Of a stretch of 63,900 nucleotides of DNA, positions 16,945-26,348 are shown one piece after another. The stretch covers positions 1 to 63,900 of the forward strand of contig NZ_SADB01000023.1 in assembly GCF_009669305.1 (NCBI RefSeq), read 5' to 3'. The stretch's first letter is position 1. Each line of letters begins with the position of its first letter. The stretch is from Ancylomarina sp. 16SWW S1-10-2. GTDB taxonomy: Bacteria > Bacteroidota > Bacteroidia > Bacteroidales > Marinifilaceae. The notes beneath the pieces are model-generated. The model did not search any database, was not told where the DNA came from, and worked only from the letters and a program-made list of their open reading frames with translations. Made by a program: the position numbers and the translations under genes.

Positions 16945-18354
16945 TTACTTCTTCCATCCTCCACCTAATGCTTTATATAGTTCAACAACAGAGTTCAATT
17001 GCTTGAATTTTGAGTCAATCATATTAAGTTCTGAAGAAAGTGCATTACTTCTAGCTGTTAACACCTCTAAGTAAGTTGTATTAGCATAGCCATTGTTAAG
17101 TAACTCTTCTGAATAACTAACCGCATCAGTTAATGCTTGTAGTTCCAATTTTCTTATTTCGTAGCGTTCTTCTTCTGCCTTATATGTGTAAAGTGCATCC
17201 GAAACTTCTTTGCTAGCTGTTAATAAGCTTTTCTTAAAATTATGCTTTGCTTCAGCTTGCTTAGCTTTTGCAACTTCATATTGAGTTCGAATGTTTCTTT
17301 TATTGAACAAAGGTTGAGTCAAATTTCCAATCACATTATTAAAAATTGAACTTGTACTAAACCAATCGTCAAATTTGATACTTTCTAAACCAACAGTAGC
17401 ATTCACACTAAGGCTAGGATAAAAACTACTTTTAGCAACATTGGTTAATTCAAATGCATTTCTAAGTCCTAATTCAGCTGCCATCACATCGGGACGATTG
17501 CTAAATAATTGAACTGGGAACCCCATTTTCAATTCAATATTAATTTGTTGATCATCTAACTTTCCTCTATCAACAGTACTTACAGATCTACCTAGTAAAA
17601 GTGACATTGTATTTTCAAGCAATGACACATTTTGCTCCAAATCTAATAGTAGGATTTGAGTACTATAAAGCTGAGCTTCTGTTTGCTTAACGGCTGCTTC
17701 TGTAACCTGTCCAGCATCTTTTAAGCTCTTCATCGTCTCAAGACTTTCCTTACGGTTGGTTACCGTTCTTTGTGCAACCTCAACTTGCGAATCCAGAGCT
17801 AATAACTGATAATAAGCAGAAGCCATATTAGCTACTAAAGCACTTTCAACTGCTCTTCGTGAAGCTTCTGACTGTAAGTAAGCTGCTTGCGATGCTCTTC
17901 TATTACTTCTAATCTTACCCCAAATATCAGCTTCCCATGAAACACTCCCATTAAGCTGGTAGTTTTCATAACCTGGTCCATTACCGCCTGCAGCGGTACC
18001 CGTATAACTATTGTCTGATAATTCGTAATGACCTCCATTTGCACTTAAATTCACACTAGGAAGATATCCCATCTTTCCTTGCTTAAAATAAGCTTCTGCG
18101 GCATTTACGCGTTCCACAGCCATTAATAAGTCAAGATTGGAATCTAGCGCTTCATGCACTAGATTCTTTAAATGACTATCGGTAAACAATTCTTCCCATG
18201 GCATACTAGCCAAAGTAGTAGAATCTGATGTCGCAACATTTCTGTATTGATCTTGAATTTCAACTTCAGGTTTCTGATATTCCTTAGCAACAAAACAGGA
18301 TTGAAGGCTGAATGCTGTTACTACCAGACTGATGATTATATATCTTTTTTTCAT
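16945..18354 (-). CDS. RND efflux outer-membrane factor, NodT/OprM type
   Basis: A 469-residue outer-membrane lipoprotein channel of the TolC superfamily. The N-terminus has a lipobox (SLQSC), the two repeated coiled-coil halves follow (AVERVNAAEAYFKQGKMGYLP; MAAELGLRNAFELTNVAKSS), and the C-terminus ends in ELYKALGGGWKK as is usual for NodT-type factors. It forms the exit duct of the tripartite pump encoded just upstream, 13 bases from the pump gene. It is the last gene of the operon. A copy of its last 66 or so codons is found at 14824-15028. Confidence 0.95.
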   Translation of the reverse strand: MKKRYIIISLVVTAFSLQSCFVAKEYQKPEVEIQDQYRNVATSDSTTLASMPWEELFTDSHLKNLVHEALDSNLDLLMAVERVNAAEAYFKQGKMGYLPSVNLSANGGHYELSDNSYTGTAAGGNGPGYENYQLNGSVSWEADIWGKIRSNRRASQAAYLQSEASRRAVESALVANMASAYYQLLALDSQVEVAQRTVTNRKESLETMKSLKDAGQVTEAAVKQTEAQLYSTQILLLDLEQNVSLLENTMSLLLGRSVSTVDRGKLDDQQINIELKMGFPVQLFSNRPDVMAAELGLRNAFELTNVAKSSFYPSLSVNATVGLESIKFDDWFSTSSIFNNVIGNLTQPLFNKRNIRTQYEVAKAKQAEAKHNFKKSLLTASKEVSDALYTYKAEEERYEIRKLELQALTDAVSYSEELLNNGYANTTYLEVLTARSNALSSELNMIDSKFKQLNSVVELYKALGGGWKK

Positions 18355-18367
18355 TATTTCGATCTAT

Positions 18368-21300
18368 TTATTCTGCTGATTCCAATTCGTTTTCTACCGG
18401 TTTTGGTGTGCCTGTAATTTTTTCCTGTATCGATTGGAAAATCACAAAGAATACGGGAATTAAAAACACGCCAAACAGAGTTCCAATTAACATACCACCT
18501 ACTGCACCCGTACCAATGGAACGGTTACCTACAGCACCGGCACCATTTGCTAACATCAATGGAACCAATCCAAGAATAAAGGCAAATGAAGTCATTAAAA
18601 TAGGACGTAAACGAGCTTTTGCTCCTTCAATAGCAGCTTGTATCAATGCCATTCCCTGACGACGACGCTGCAGACCAAACTCTACAATCAGAATTGCATT
18701 TTTCGACAGCAAACCAATTAACATGATAAGCGCAACTTGGAAGTAAATATTATTCTCTAAACCAATCATCTTCACAAAGAAAATGGCTCCAAATATCCCT
18801 ATTGGAAGCGATAAAATAATAGCAAAAGGCAAAATATAAGATTCGTACTGTGCAGCCAACAAGAAATAAACGAAAATCAAACTCAAGGCAAATATTAAAA
18901 TAGCCTGATTACCTGATTTCTGTTCTTCACGTGTCATTCCAGAGAATTCATATCCGTAATTTGATGGTAGTGTCTGAGCAGCTACCTCTTCAATAGCCTT
19001 AATAGCATCACCCGTACTGTAACCAGGATTCACATTACCATTAACAGTGGCCGAATTGAATAGGTTAAAACGACTAACAACATCAGGACCATTAACCTTT
19101 TTCATGCTAACAAACTGACTTGCTGAAACCAATTCACCCTGTGCATTTCGAACGAATACATTATTCATTGACTCTACAGTCTCACGATCTTCTGGTGCTG
19201 CCTGAATCATAACACGATATTGTTTACCAAATCGGTTAAAATCGGCTGCATACCAACTACCATAATAGCCTTGAAGTGTCGCAAATAAACCGTCTACCGA
19301 TATACCTGCTTCTTTAACTTTCTCCACATTAACTTCCATCTCATATTGAGGAAATCCAGTATTAAAAGAAGTCATGGCAAATTTAATTTCAGGACGCTGA
19401 TTTAAAGCACCAAGAAACTGTCCACTCTTAGCCATTAAATCATCAAATTCACCATTCGATCTATCCTGCAATTGAAGTTCAAAACCATTGGAATTACCAA
19501 ACCCACGAACGGTAGGCGGTGTAAAAAACATAATTCGAGCTTCATTAATACCTGCTGTCATGCCAAACAATTGACCAACAATAGCACTTACCTTCTGATT
19601 ATCTTCCTTACGTTCTTTCCAAGGCTTTAATTTAATTACAGCAAAAGCTTTCGATCCTCCTCGAGTTCTACTTAACATACTAAAGCCAACGACAAACATC
19701 TTTTCTTGAACCACATCAATTTGATTGATGATAGCTTCTACTTGATCTGCAACTTCACCCGTTCTTTCCAAAGTACTACCTGGTGGCAAAGTAATATCAC
19801 AGAATATCATACCCTGATCTTCATCAGGAATAAATCCAGTAGCTGTCGTCTTAAACATCCATCCCGCAAGGATAATAAATACAATTAAAATTGCAACTGA
19901 GAGCCATTTTCTATGAATAAGAAAACGAACTGAATTGGTGTATCTTTCTGTAATAACTTCAAATCCTGTATTAAACGAAGTGTAAAAACGATTTACTAAT
20001 CCTTTTTTATGTTCTTCGCTAGGCTTATGCGGTTTCAATAATAAGGCACACAATGCAGGACTCAAGGTTAAAGCATTAATTGCTGATATAACAATTGCTA
20101 CAGCAAGTGTTATGGCAAACTGCTGATAAAAAGCACCAGTTGGACCTTTCAGAAATGAAACTGGAATAAATACAGCCGACATAATTAGCGTAATCGAAAT
20201 GATTGCACCAGTAATTTCGCTCATGGCAGATATCGTCGCTTTCTTAGCACTTTTTGCTCCATTATCTAATTTAGCATGAACGGCCTCGACGACGACAATG
20301 GCATCATCAACCACAATTCCAATGGCTAGTACCAATGCGAACAGAGTCAACATATTGATAGAAAAACCAAATAAATTCAGAAAGAAAAAAGTACCAACTA
20401 TGGATACAGGTACTGCTATTGCAGGAATTAATGTTGATCTAAAATCTTGTAAAAACAAGAAAACAACTAGGAATACCAATAAGAATGCTTCAAATAAAGT
20501 AGACAGGACTTTACTAATTGATGCATCAAGAAATTCATTCGTATTAAACGGAATCACATAACCAATTCCCTTGGGAAAATCTTGTTTTGATTCCTCAAGT
20601 GTACGTTCTATTTCTTTTATAATTTCCTGTGCATTGGAACCTGACGTTTGATAAACAGCAATTGCAGCTGAAGGATGACCGTTAGTGATATTACGGGTTC
20701 CGTAATTAAAGGCTCCTAATTCGATTCGTGCAACATCTTTCAATCTTAAAAAATCAGAATTTCCTTCCGATCTTAATATAATATTTTCATATTCACCCTC
20801 TGTTGAAAGTTTCCCCTTATAGCGAATAACATATTCAAAAGATTGTGATGAATTTTCACCAAATTTACCTGGAGAAGCCTCAAGATTTTGCTCATTTAAT
20901 GCAGCTACAACATCCTGAGGAGTAATACCGTAAGCTGCCATTTTATCTGGTTTAAGCCAGATTCTCATCGAGTAATCGTGCGATCCAAAAACAGTTGCAT
21001 CTCCAACTCCTTTAATCCTTTTAACCTTAGGAATCAGGTTAATTCGAGCATAATTCTCTACAAAAGTAGCGTCAAGATCATCATTATCAGTATAAAGAGA
21101 AAAGAACATCAAAACACTATTCTGAACTTTTTTTGTAGTTACACCAGATTGAATAACCTGCTGTGGTAACTTACTGTTTACGGTTGCAACTCTGTTTTGA
21201 ACATTTACAGCTGCAATATCAGAATTAGTTCCCAGTTCGAAATAAACACTTATAGTTGCAGAACCATCATTACTAGCAGTTGAAGTCATATAAGTCATAT

Positions 21301-21520
21301 TCTCGACACCATTCACGGCTTCTTCGATAGGTACAACAACACTTTTTAGTAAAGTTTCTGCATTAGCTCCAGGATAAGATGCTGAAATTTGCACGGTTGG
21401 TGGTGCAATCTCAGGAAACTGCTCTCGAGGTAAAGAAGAGAGTCCTAGAACTCCTAAAATTAGGATGAGTATGGATATTACGGTCGATAATACCGGCCGT
21501 TCAATAAATATTTTAAACAT
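18368..21520 (-). CDS. RND efflux pump, HAE1 family
   Basis: A 1050-residue inner-membrane transporter of the AcrB/MexB type. The N-terminus MFKIFIERPVLSTVISI, twelve membrane helices in two sets, the TM4 proton-relay motif VLAIGIVVDDAIVVVE and the second-half GLLSKNAILIVEFG are all present. The large periplasmic loops carry the porter domain (YPGANAETLLKSVV, YYGSWYAADF). This makes it a drug or hydrophobic-compound exporter rather than a metal (HME) pump. It follows the adaptor gene by 34 bases. The substrate range cannot be told from sequence. Confidence 0.96.
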   Translation of the reverse strand: MFKIFIERPVLSTVISILILILGVLGLSSLPREQFPEIAPPTVQISASYPGANAETLLKSVVVPIEEAVNGVENMTYMTSTASNDGSATISVYFELGTNSDIAAVNVQNRVATVNSKLPQQVIQSGVTTKKVQNSVLMFFSLYTDNDDLDATFVENYARINLIPKVKRIKGVGDATVFGSHDYSMRIWLKPDKMAAYGITPQDVVAALNEQNLEASPGKFGENSSQSFEYVIRYKGKLSTEGEYENIILRSEGNSDFLRLKDVARIELGAFNYGTRNITNGHPSAAIAVYQTSGSNAQEIIKEIERTLEESKQDFPKGIGYVIPFNTNEFLDASISKVLSTLFEAFLLVFLVVFLFLQDFRSTLIPAIAVPVSIVGTFFFLNLFGFSINMLTLFALVLAIGIVVDDAIVVVEAVHAKLDNGAKSAKKATISAMSEITGAIISITLIMSAVFIPVSFLKGPTGAFYQQFAITLAVAIVISAINALTLSPALCALLLKPHKPSEEHKKGLVNRFYTSFNTGFEVITERYTNSVRFLIHRKWLSVAILIVFIILAGWMFKTTATGFIPDEDQGMIFCDITLPPGSTLERTGEVADQVEAIINQIDVVQEKMFVVGFSMLSRTRGGSKAFAVIKLKPWKERKEDNQKVSAIVGQLFGMTAGINEARIMFFTPPTVRGFGNSNGFELQLQDRSNGEFDDLMAKSGQFLGALNQRPEIKFAMTSFNTGFPQYEMEVNVEKVKEAGISVDGLFATLQGYYGSWYAADFNRFGKQYRVMIQAAPEDRETVESMNNVFVRNAQGELVSASQFVSMKKVNGPDVVSRFNLFNSATVNGNVNPGYSTGDAIKAIEEVAAQTLPSNYGYEFSGMTREEQKSGNQAILIFALSLIFVYFLLAAQYESYILPFAIILSLPIGIFGAIFFVKMIGLENNIYFQVALIMLIGLLSKNAILIVEFGLQRRRQGMALIQAAIEGAKARLRPILMTSFAFILGLVPLMLANGAGAVGNRSIGTGAVGGMLIGTLFGVFLIPVFFVIFQSIQEKITGTPKPVENELESAE

Positions 21521-21554
21521 GATTATATTTTTGGAATGTTATTGTATTAGCGAC

Positions 21555-22718
21555 TTATTTATTGGATACAGCAGATTTACTTTGTAAGCCTGCAGTTAAT
21601 TCTGGAACTTGAGGAACAATTTGCATGCCTTCACGTAATTTAATCAAGCCATCAACCACAAAAGTCTCACCTTCGTTTAAGCCATTACTAACAATGAAAT
21701 CTTGATTTAAAGATTCACTAACAATAATCTCTTTTGCTTCAACTTTATTTTCAGAATTAACTAGATAAACAAATTTCTTTCCTTGCAATTCATAAGTTGC
21801 TTTTTGAGGAACAAGTATTATTTCATTCTGATTAGAAGGAAATTTAATTTTTCCACTAGTACCACTTCTCAATAGATTAGATGGATTCTTGAAAATAGCA
21901 CGATAACTAATACTACCCGTTCTTGGGTTAACCATTCCATTAATTGTTTCAATTCGTCCTTTTTGATCGTAAGTTGAACCATCAGCAAGAATTAACTCCA
22001 CATCAGGTAACTCTTTAATCTTATCAGCCACACTACTTCCATTCAATCCTCTATTAAATTGAAGCAATTGTTTTTCATTTAAAGTAAAGTAAGCATATAC
22101 ATTCTTGATATTGGACACTGTTGTAAGCGGTTTAGCTTCCGAACGACCAACAAGACTACCAACTCTGTAAGGAATACTTCCAACAATACCATCCACAGGG
22201 CTCTTTATAATAGTGTAATCTAAATTTTCTTTAGCATTCATATAGCTAGCTTTTGCAGCAATCAATTGAGCATTAGCAGAATTTAAATTACTTTCTGCAG
22301 TTTTTAACTGAACTGCACTTATAATATTCTTTTCAACCAAAGGCTTTACTTTATCGACTTCAACTTGAGCTGAAACAACTTGCGCTTTTGCCACTTCAAT
22401 ATTAGCATTAGCAACATTAACCTGCTGATTCAAGGTTTCTGCACTTAGTTTAAATAAAAGTTGTCCTTTTTTAACCTCACTACCTTCGTCGATGTATATT
22501 TTTTCGACAAAACCATCAACCTTTGCACGAATTTCAATATTTTGTTCTCCTTCAATATTAGCAGCATACTCATTATATACGCTAACATTATTTTTCACTG
22601 CCGATTGAACAGGGAAAGCCATAGGCCCTTTTGCCATTTGCTGATGTGAAGTATCCTTACAAGCACTTAAGCCCAATAAAACAAATGCGATACTTGCCAA
22701 GATGTAATTCCTTTTCAT
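21555..22718 (-). CDS. RND efflux periplasmic adaptor
   Basis: A 387-residue membrane-fusion lipoprotein (lipobox GLSAC). The biotinyl-lipoyl half motifs are at EIRAKVDGFVEKIYIDEGSEVKKGQLLF and IIKSPVDGIVGSIPYRVGSLVG, separated by a coiled coil (NVANANIEVAKAQVVSA), and the beta-barrel and membrane-proximal domains follow. It links the RND pump to the outer-membrane factor. First structural gene of the operon, divided by 210 bases from its regulator, which is on the same strand upstream. Confidence 0.95.
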   Translation of the reverse strand: MKRNYILASIAFVLLGLSACKDTSHQQMAKGPMAFPVQSAVKNNVSVYNEYAANIEGEQNIEIRAKVDGFVEKIYIDEGSEVKKGQLLFKLSAETLNQQVNVANANIEVAKAQVVSAQVEVDKVKPLVEKNIISAVQLKTAESNLNSANAQLIAAKASYMNAKENLDYTIIKSPVDGIVGSIPYRVGSLVGRSEAKPLTTVSNIKNVYAYFTLNEKQLLQFNRGLNGSSVADKIKELPDVELILADGSTYDQKGRIETINGMVNPRTGSISYRAIFKNPSNLLRSGTSGKIKFPSNQNEIILVPQKATYELQGKKFVYLVNSENKVEAKEIIVSESLNQDFIVSNGLNEGETFVVDGLIKLREGMQIVPQVPELTAGLQSKSAVSNK

Positions 22719-22833
22719 ATGATAATTATTTGTATTTTAACGCTTTAAAAATCTATATTTATTCCTCCTAATCGGATAAATAAGCATAGATTTCATTTTT
22801 AATTAATAGTAATATTATATTTAAGTTCTTTTT

Positions 22834-22851
22834 GTTCTGAACGAATAGAAC
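22834..22851. promoter_or_regulatory. Possible regulator-binding site upstream of the first RND operon
   Basis: GTTC and GAAC are separated by 10 bases, the same outer half-sites and spacing as in the strong palindrome before the regulator gene at 23495-23518. The inner bases are less symmetric. It is 116 bases upstream of the adaptor ATG. Confidence 0.4.
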
Positions 22852-22928
22852 CTCAACTGTATATACACAGTCATTTTTGCGTACTATTCAATATTAATAC
22901 ATTGTTTTAAAGTTGTGAGATTTGTTAA

Positions 22929-23462
22929 CTATTCAGAAAAATTAGAATCGAATTTCTGAAATACAGAGCACTTAGTTCGAATATCATTTCGTAATTGCTC
23001 AATAATTGCGATTGTATTTTTAAGGTAATCTATATAAGGTGTTTCGTGTGAAAGTTCAAATTTTTCATCCGTATGACTTAAAATTTCATTGGCCTCCATT
23101 TTAAAATTTACGACTTCAACTGCCAATTGATGTTCTGTTTTGTACATTTTAAGATTCTCTTCAATTCTAGATAAGAATCCAACAGGATTCAAGGTAAAAT
23201 ATTTTTTACGATCTCCAGGTTTAGTGAAAAAGTCGACAGCATCTGATTCTTGTAAACTCTTTAAATTTGTGGATATCGTGCTTTTACTTGCACCAAGAAA
23301 ATTAACTAACTCTTCGAATGTCGATCCATTTTCTTTATTTATTAAAAGCGTAGCAAATATTCGTGCAGAAATAGGAGCAAATTTCTCCTGCTTCTCCATA
23401 AAAAGACCATATCTTTCTACTAATAGTTTTTTCTGCTCTTCTAATTCTTGTAAATTCTTCAT
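22929..23462 (-). CDS. GbsR/MarR-type transcriptional regulator
   Basis: A 177-residue winged-helix DNA-binding protein. The helix-turn-helix lies in TFEELVNFLGASKSTISTNLKSLQ and the wing in FFTKPGDRKKYFTLNP; the C-terminal helices would form the dimer and ligand pocket. Proteins of this family next to RND genes usually repress the pump. It lies directly upstream of the adaptor-pump-factor genes on the same strand. A 24-base palindrome overlaps its own promoter, which suggests autoregulation. Confidence 0.88.
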   Translation of the reverse strand: MKNLQELEEQKKLLVERYGLFMEKQEKFAPISARIFATLLINKENGSTFEELVNFLGASKSTISTNLKSLQESDAVDFFTKPGDRKKYFTLNPVGFLSRIEENLKMYKTEHQLAVEVVNFKMEANEILSHTDEKFELSHETPYIDYLKNTIAIIEQLRNDIRTKCSVFQKFDSNFSE

Positions 23463-23483
23463 AATTTTTAAAACTTAACGACA

Positions 23484-23518
23484 CAAATGTACGATTAGTT
23501 CGGACACATCCGAACTAA
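23484..23518 (-). promoter_or_regulatory. Promoter with overlapping operator of the GbsR/MarR gene
   Basis: On the minus strand TACATTTG (23484-23491) is a perfect -7 element, with TTCG 19 bases upstream as a weak -33. The bases between and over the -33 form a perfect palindrome at 23495-23518: arms TTAGTTCGGA and TCCGAACTAA around four bases. A protein bound here would block RNA polymerase. Confidence 0.75.
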
Positions 23519-23566
23519 AAAATGTTAAATTTTTACTAAAAAATTAAAAGATTGTAAATCAGGGTA

Positions 23567-23812
23567 TTAAAACATATTTTTATAGGTTTCCAGATACAAT
23601 TTTTCAACCTCATCCCTAGCCCATTGTGTTTTTCGTAGGAAATTCAGACTCGATTTCATCGTAGGATTTGATTGAAAACAACGAATCTGTATTCTGTGGC
23701 CTAATTCTTTCCAACCATAAACAGCATGCAAGTACTCCAACATATCAACAAGCTTAACACCATGTAAAGGATTCTTTGGTTGGTCTTCTCTAATCTTATT
23801 ATTATCTTCCAT
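23567..23812 (-). CDS. VF530 (DUF2132) family protein
   Basis: An 81-residue protein with the family core NPLHGVKLVDMLEYL, YGWKELG, IRCFQSNPTMKSSLNFLRKT and WARDEVEKLY. The family has a solved fold and has been described as possibly DNA-binding, but its function is not settled. It is complete and of normal length. It is upstream of the regulator on the same strand, but the perfect promoter in the 104-base gap suggests separate transcription. Confidence 0.9.
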   Translation of the reverse strand: MEDNNKIREDQPKNPLHGVKLVDMLEYLHAVYGWKELGHRIQIRCFQSNPTMKSSLNFLRKTQWARDEVEKLYLETYKNMF

Positions 23813-24024
23813 TGAACTAAATTATATATCAAATCTGTTGATTCTGAACCTCGCCACAAATGTAATCAAAGAAAATACATATATCACCTGAAGTAAAAAT
23901 TGAGACAATGCATAAAATTTATTAATCGCTCATTCCCAATATCAGAAACAAGAATAAATTTGGTCATCGAAACTAATTAGCTTTCATTTTTTCTGATAAT
24001 CAAATCTAAAATTTCATAATAAAC

Positions 24025-24381
24025 TTAAGCTTGCTTATTTTGCTGACGACGAGCCATTACAACTAAAATATATCCAATAATTACTGGACCATAAGCTGCA
24101 AATACATATTTACCCATAACTAACATCTTAAAATAAACGGCAAAAGTTAAGATACCACCAACCAACATTAAGGCATAACCAATCAATCGTAAATCTTTGG
24201 GCTTCATTTTCCCGGAAGTCTGAGCATACACCAAGGCTTTCGCATCAACCGCTTTTATGATTTCCTTAACTTCATTATCACCGATACCTTTACCCTTTAG
24301 CTCTTTTCTTATTTCTGAGAAATCCATGCCTGATTTCTTCTTTTTAAAATAGTAATCAACCAACTCATTTGTTTGACTCAT
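24025..24381 (-). CDS. Small protein with two membrane helices, function unknown
   Basis: A 118-residue protein. The first 60 residues are soluble and charged (FKKKKSGMDFSEIRKELKGKG), like the short helical domain seen at the start of several Bacteroidota membrane proteins. Two membrane helices follow (YALMLVGGILTFAVYF and YVFAAYGPVIIGYILVVM), then a basic tail. I do not recognise a named family. TAAATTTG on the minus strand at 24511-24518 is a possible -7 element 130 bases upstream. Confidence 0.75.
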   Translation of the reverse strand: MSQTNELVDYYFKKKKSGMDFSEIRKELKGKGIGDNEVKEIIKAVDAKALVYAQTSGKMKPKDLRLIGYALMLVGGILTFAVYFKMLVMGKYVFAAYGPVIIGYILVVMARRQQNKQA

Positions 24382-24582
24382 GGCATTCTATATTTTAATT
24401 AATCCAAATACTAATATTCTCTTTTAGAAAGATCTAAAATTAATCTTTTAATTGGAATTTTAGAAACCTTAGAAGATTGCATTCTATTTCTCAACATAAA
24501 ACCGATAATACAAATTTACATAGATGAATCATAAGCCCATTATGCAAATCTCCATAACATATTTCAATTAAGAAAAATAGCT

Positions 24583-24590
24583 TACATTTG
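24583..24590 (+). promoter_or_regulatory. -7 promoter element of the MFS transporter gene
   Basis: TACATTTG matches TANNTTTG exactly; the ATG is 77 bases downstream. The rest of the 285-base divergent gap shows nothing else. Confidence 0.5.
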
Positions 24591-24666
24591 CATCTCCATC
24601 CAATAGCAATATTAATATAATGAATAGAAATCTGCTACACTTTTCTATCCAAAATTAAGTACATAT

Positions 24667-25836
24667 ATGAAAGATAAACAATCTTCTACCAGATTTCAAT
24701 CGGGTAACGTAATCCTCGTAGCAGCATCACATATGTTACACGATGTTTATTCGTCTTTTTTAGCACCACTAAGACCCCTACTAATAGAAAAATTTGGTCT
24801 CAGCCTAGCATTAGCGTCTGTATGGGATCTTATTATGCGTCTCCCTTGGTTATTAAATCCTCTTATTGGAATCATTGCAGAACGAACAGCACCTCGTTAC
24901 TTTATTATAGTAACACCAGCCATTACTGCCATAGTGATGAGTCTGTTAGGGCTAGCTCCTTCTTTCACCATTATTTGTATTCTACTTTTTACAATGGGCA
25001 TAAGTAGTGCCTTATTTCATGTACCTGCACCCACCATGGTTAAACGCTTATCGGGTAAATCGACAGGGCGTGGTATGAGTTACTATATGTTTGGTGGTGA
25101 ATTGGCAAGAACTGCTGGACCTTTAATTATTACCGCATCGGTTTCCTATTGGGGACTCGAAGGCATTTGGAGATTAATTCCTTTTGGTTTAATTGCCTCA
25201 TTTATTCTATATATTAAACTCCGAAACATCAAAATTTCCGATGGAATTAAAAATCAGCAAACGGAAAGAAAAGCTATTTTACCTATACTTAAAAAGTACT
25301 TACCTTTTTTCTGTGTACTCATTGGTATCACCCTGTTTAGAGCTATCATGAAATCGGGCTTAACGGCATTTTTACCTACCTACTATTACACCGATAAGGG
25401 AGAGAGCCTATGGTTTGCCAATTCTGCATTAGCTGCTTTTCAGCTTGCTGGTGCTGTGGGAACCATTCTTGCAGGTGGTATTTCAGACCGAATTGGACGC
25501 AAATCCACTTTACTGATAATAAGTATCATGTCACCCATTATGATGTTCTTGTTTATAAACACTGCGGGATGGATTTCATTTCTATTTCTAATTTTATTAG
25601 GCTTCTTTGTTTTTGCTCCAGGACCAGTATTAATTGCTCTTGTGCAAGATAGATCAAAAGAATTCCCTGTATTTATGAATAGTATTTACATGACAGTAAG
25701 CTTTATCACTTCAGCAGCTGCCGTATTCTTCGCCGGTCTATTAGGTGACTGGCTCGGTCTTGAAAAGACATACCTTGTTGCCTCTATCCTAGCATTAGGT
25801 GCTATTCCTTTTGTCTTGTTTTTAAAGAAGAATTAA
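24667..25836 (+). CDS. MFS transporter, fosmidomycin-resistance-like
   Basis: A 389-residue inner-membrane carrier with twelve predicted helices. The first helix motif LVAASHMLHDVYSSFLAPLRPLL and the loop with HVPAPTMVKRLSGKSTGRGMS are close to the Fsr (fosmidomycin resistance) branch of the major facilitator superfamily; the loop motif GGISDRIGRKSTLL is the usual MFS motif A in the second half. It is complete. The real substrate is unknown, as Fsr-like proteins are broad. The gene is followed by a cluster of palindromic repeats rather than a simple terminator. Confidence 0.88.
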   Translation: MKDKQSSTRFQSGNVILVAASHMLHDVYSSFLAPLRPLLIEKFGLSLALASVWDLIMRLPWLLNPLIGIIAERTAPRYFIIVTPAITAIVMSLLGLAPSFTIICILLFTMGISSALFHVPAPTMVKRLSGKSTGRGMSYYMFGGELARTAGPLIITASVSYWGLEGIWRLIPFGLIASFILYIKLRNIKISDGIKNQQTERKAILPILKKYLPFFCVLIGITLFRAIMKSGLTAFLPTYYYTDKGESLWFANSALAAFQLAGAVGTILAGGISDRIGRKSTLLIISIMSPIMMFLFINTAGWISFLFLILLGFFVFAPGPVLIALVQDRSKEFPVFMNSIYMTVSFITSAAAVFFAGLLGDWLGLEKTYLVASILALGAIPFVLFLKKN

Positions 25837-25849
25837 TAAATAATTAAAC

Positions 25850-26260
25850 CACAGCTCCTGCAGATATGTTATCTGCAGGTAAGGAATTTGGAGCAGCACG
25901 AAAAAATATAGGTATCGCTCCTACGGAGCTTTAAATTTCATGATTCAAACTTTACTACCATACTTGCGTTCCTAACGGAACTAAAATGAATAATCCCATA
26001 GCTCCTGCAAATATGCCATCTGCAGGTATAGATTTGGGGATTTATAATCTCCTTTTAAAGGAAAGCTCGTAGAGCTGATAGTATGGTAGAAATACCATAA
26101 TCCAAGCAAAATAAAGTTCCAGAGGAACGACAGACAAAAACATTTAACCTATAGCTCCTGCAGATATATCATCTGCAGGTTAAGAGTTGAGTATTTATTC
26201 ACTTCGTTCATGAAGCATGTTAGTAATTCCCCTTTTAAAGGAAAGCTCATAGAGCTGAAA
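25850..26260. repeat. Cluster of REP-like palindromic repeats
   Basis: About ten short palindromes of several kinds alternate here. Type A (CCTGCAGAT and ATCTGCAGG arms) occurs at 25857-25879, 26004-26026 and 26157-26179, about 150 bases apart. Type B is GCTCC-TAC-GGAGC at 25917-25929. Type C is GTTCC-N3/4-GGAAC at 25968-25981 and 26116-26128. Type D is CCTTTTAAAGG followed by AGCTC-N3-GAGCT at 26051-26076 and 26231-26256. A TATGGTA/TACCATA hairpin is at 26082-26099. Such mixed families resemble REP/BIME elements mobilised by REP-associated tyrosine transposases; no such transposase gene is in the window. Confidence 0.8.
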
Positions 26261-26348
26261 AGATGGATTCCAAATTGATGCACAAATAAAATAGAGACTA
26301 TAGGTGATTAAAATATGTTTTTTAACTTCGTGTGCTCAAAAATCTGGC

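Noticed and set aside
25850-26260. A CRISPR array
   Set aside because: The repeats are different short palindromes without constant repeat/spacer lengths, and there are no cas genes.
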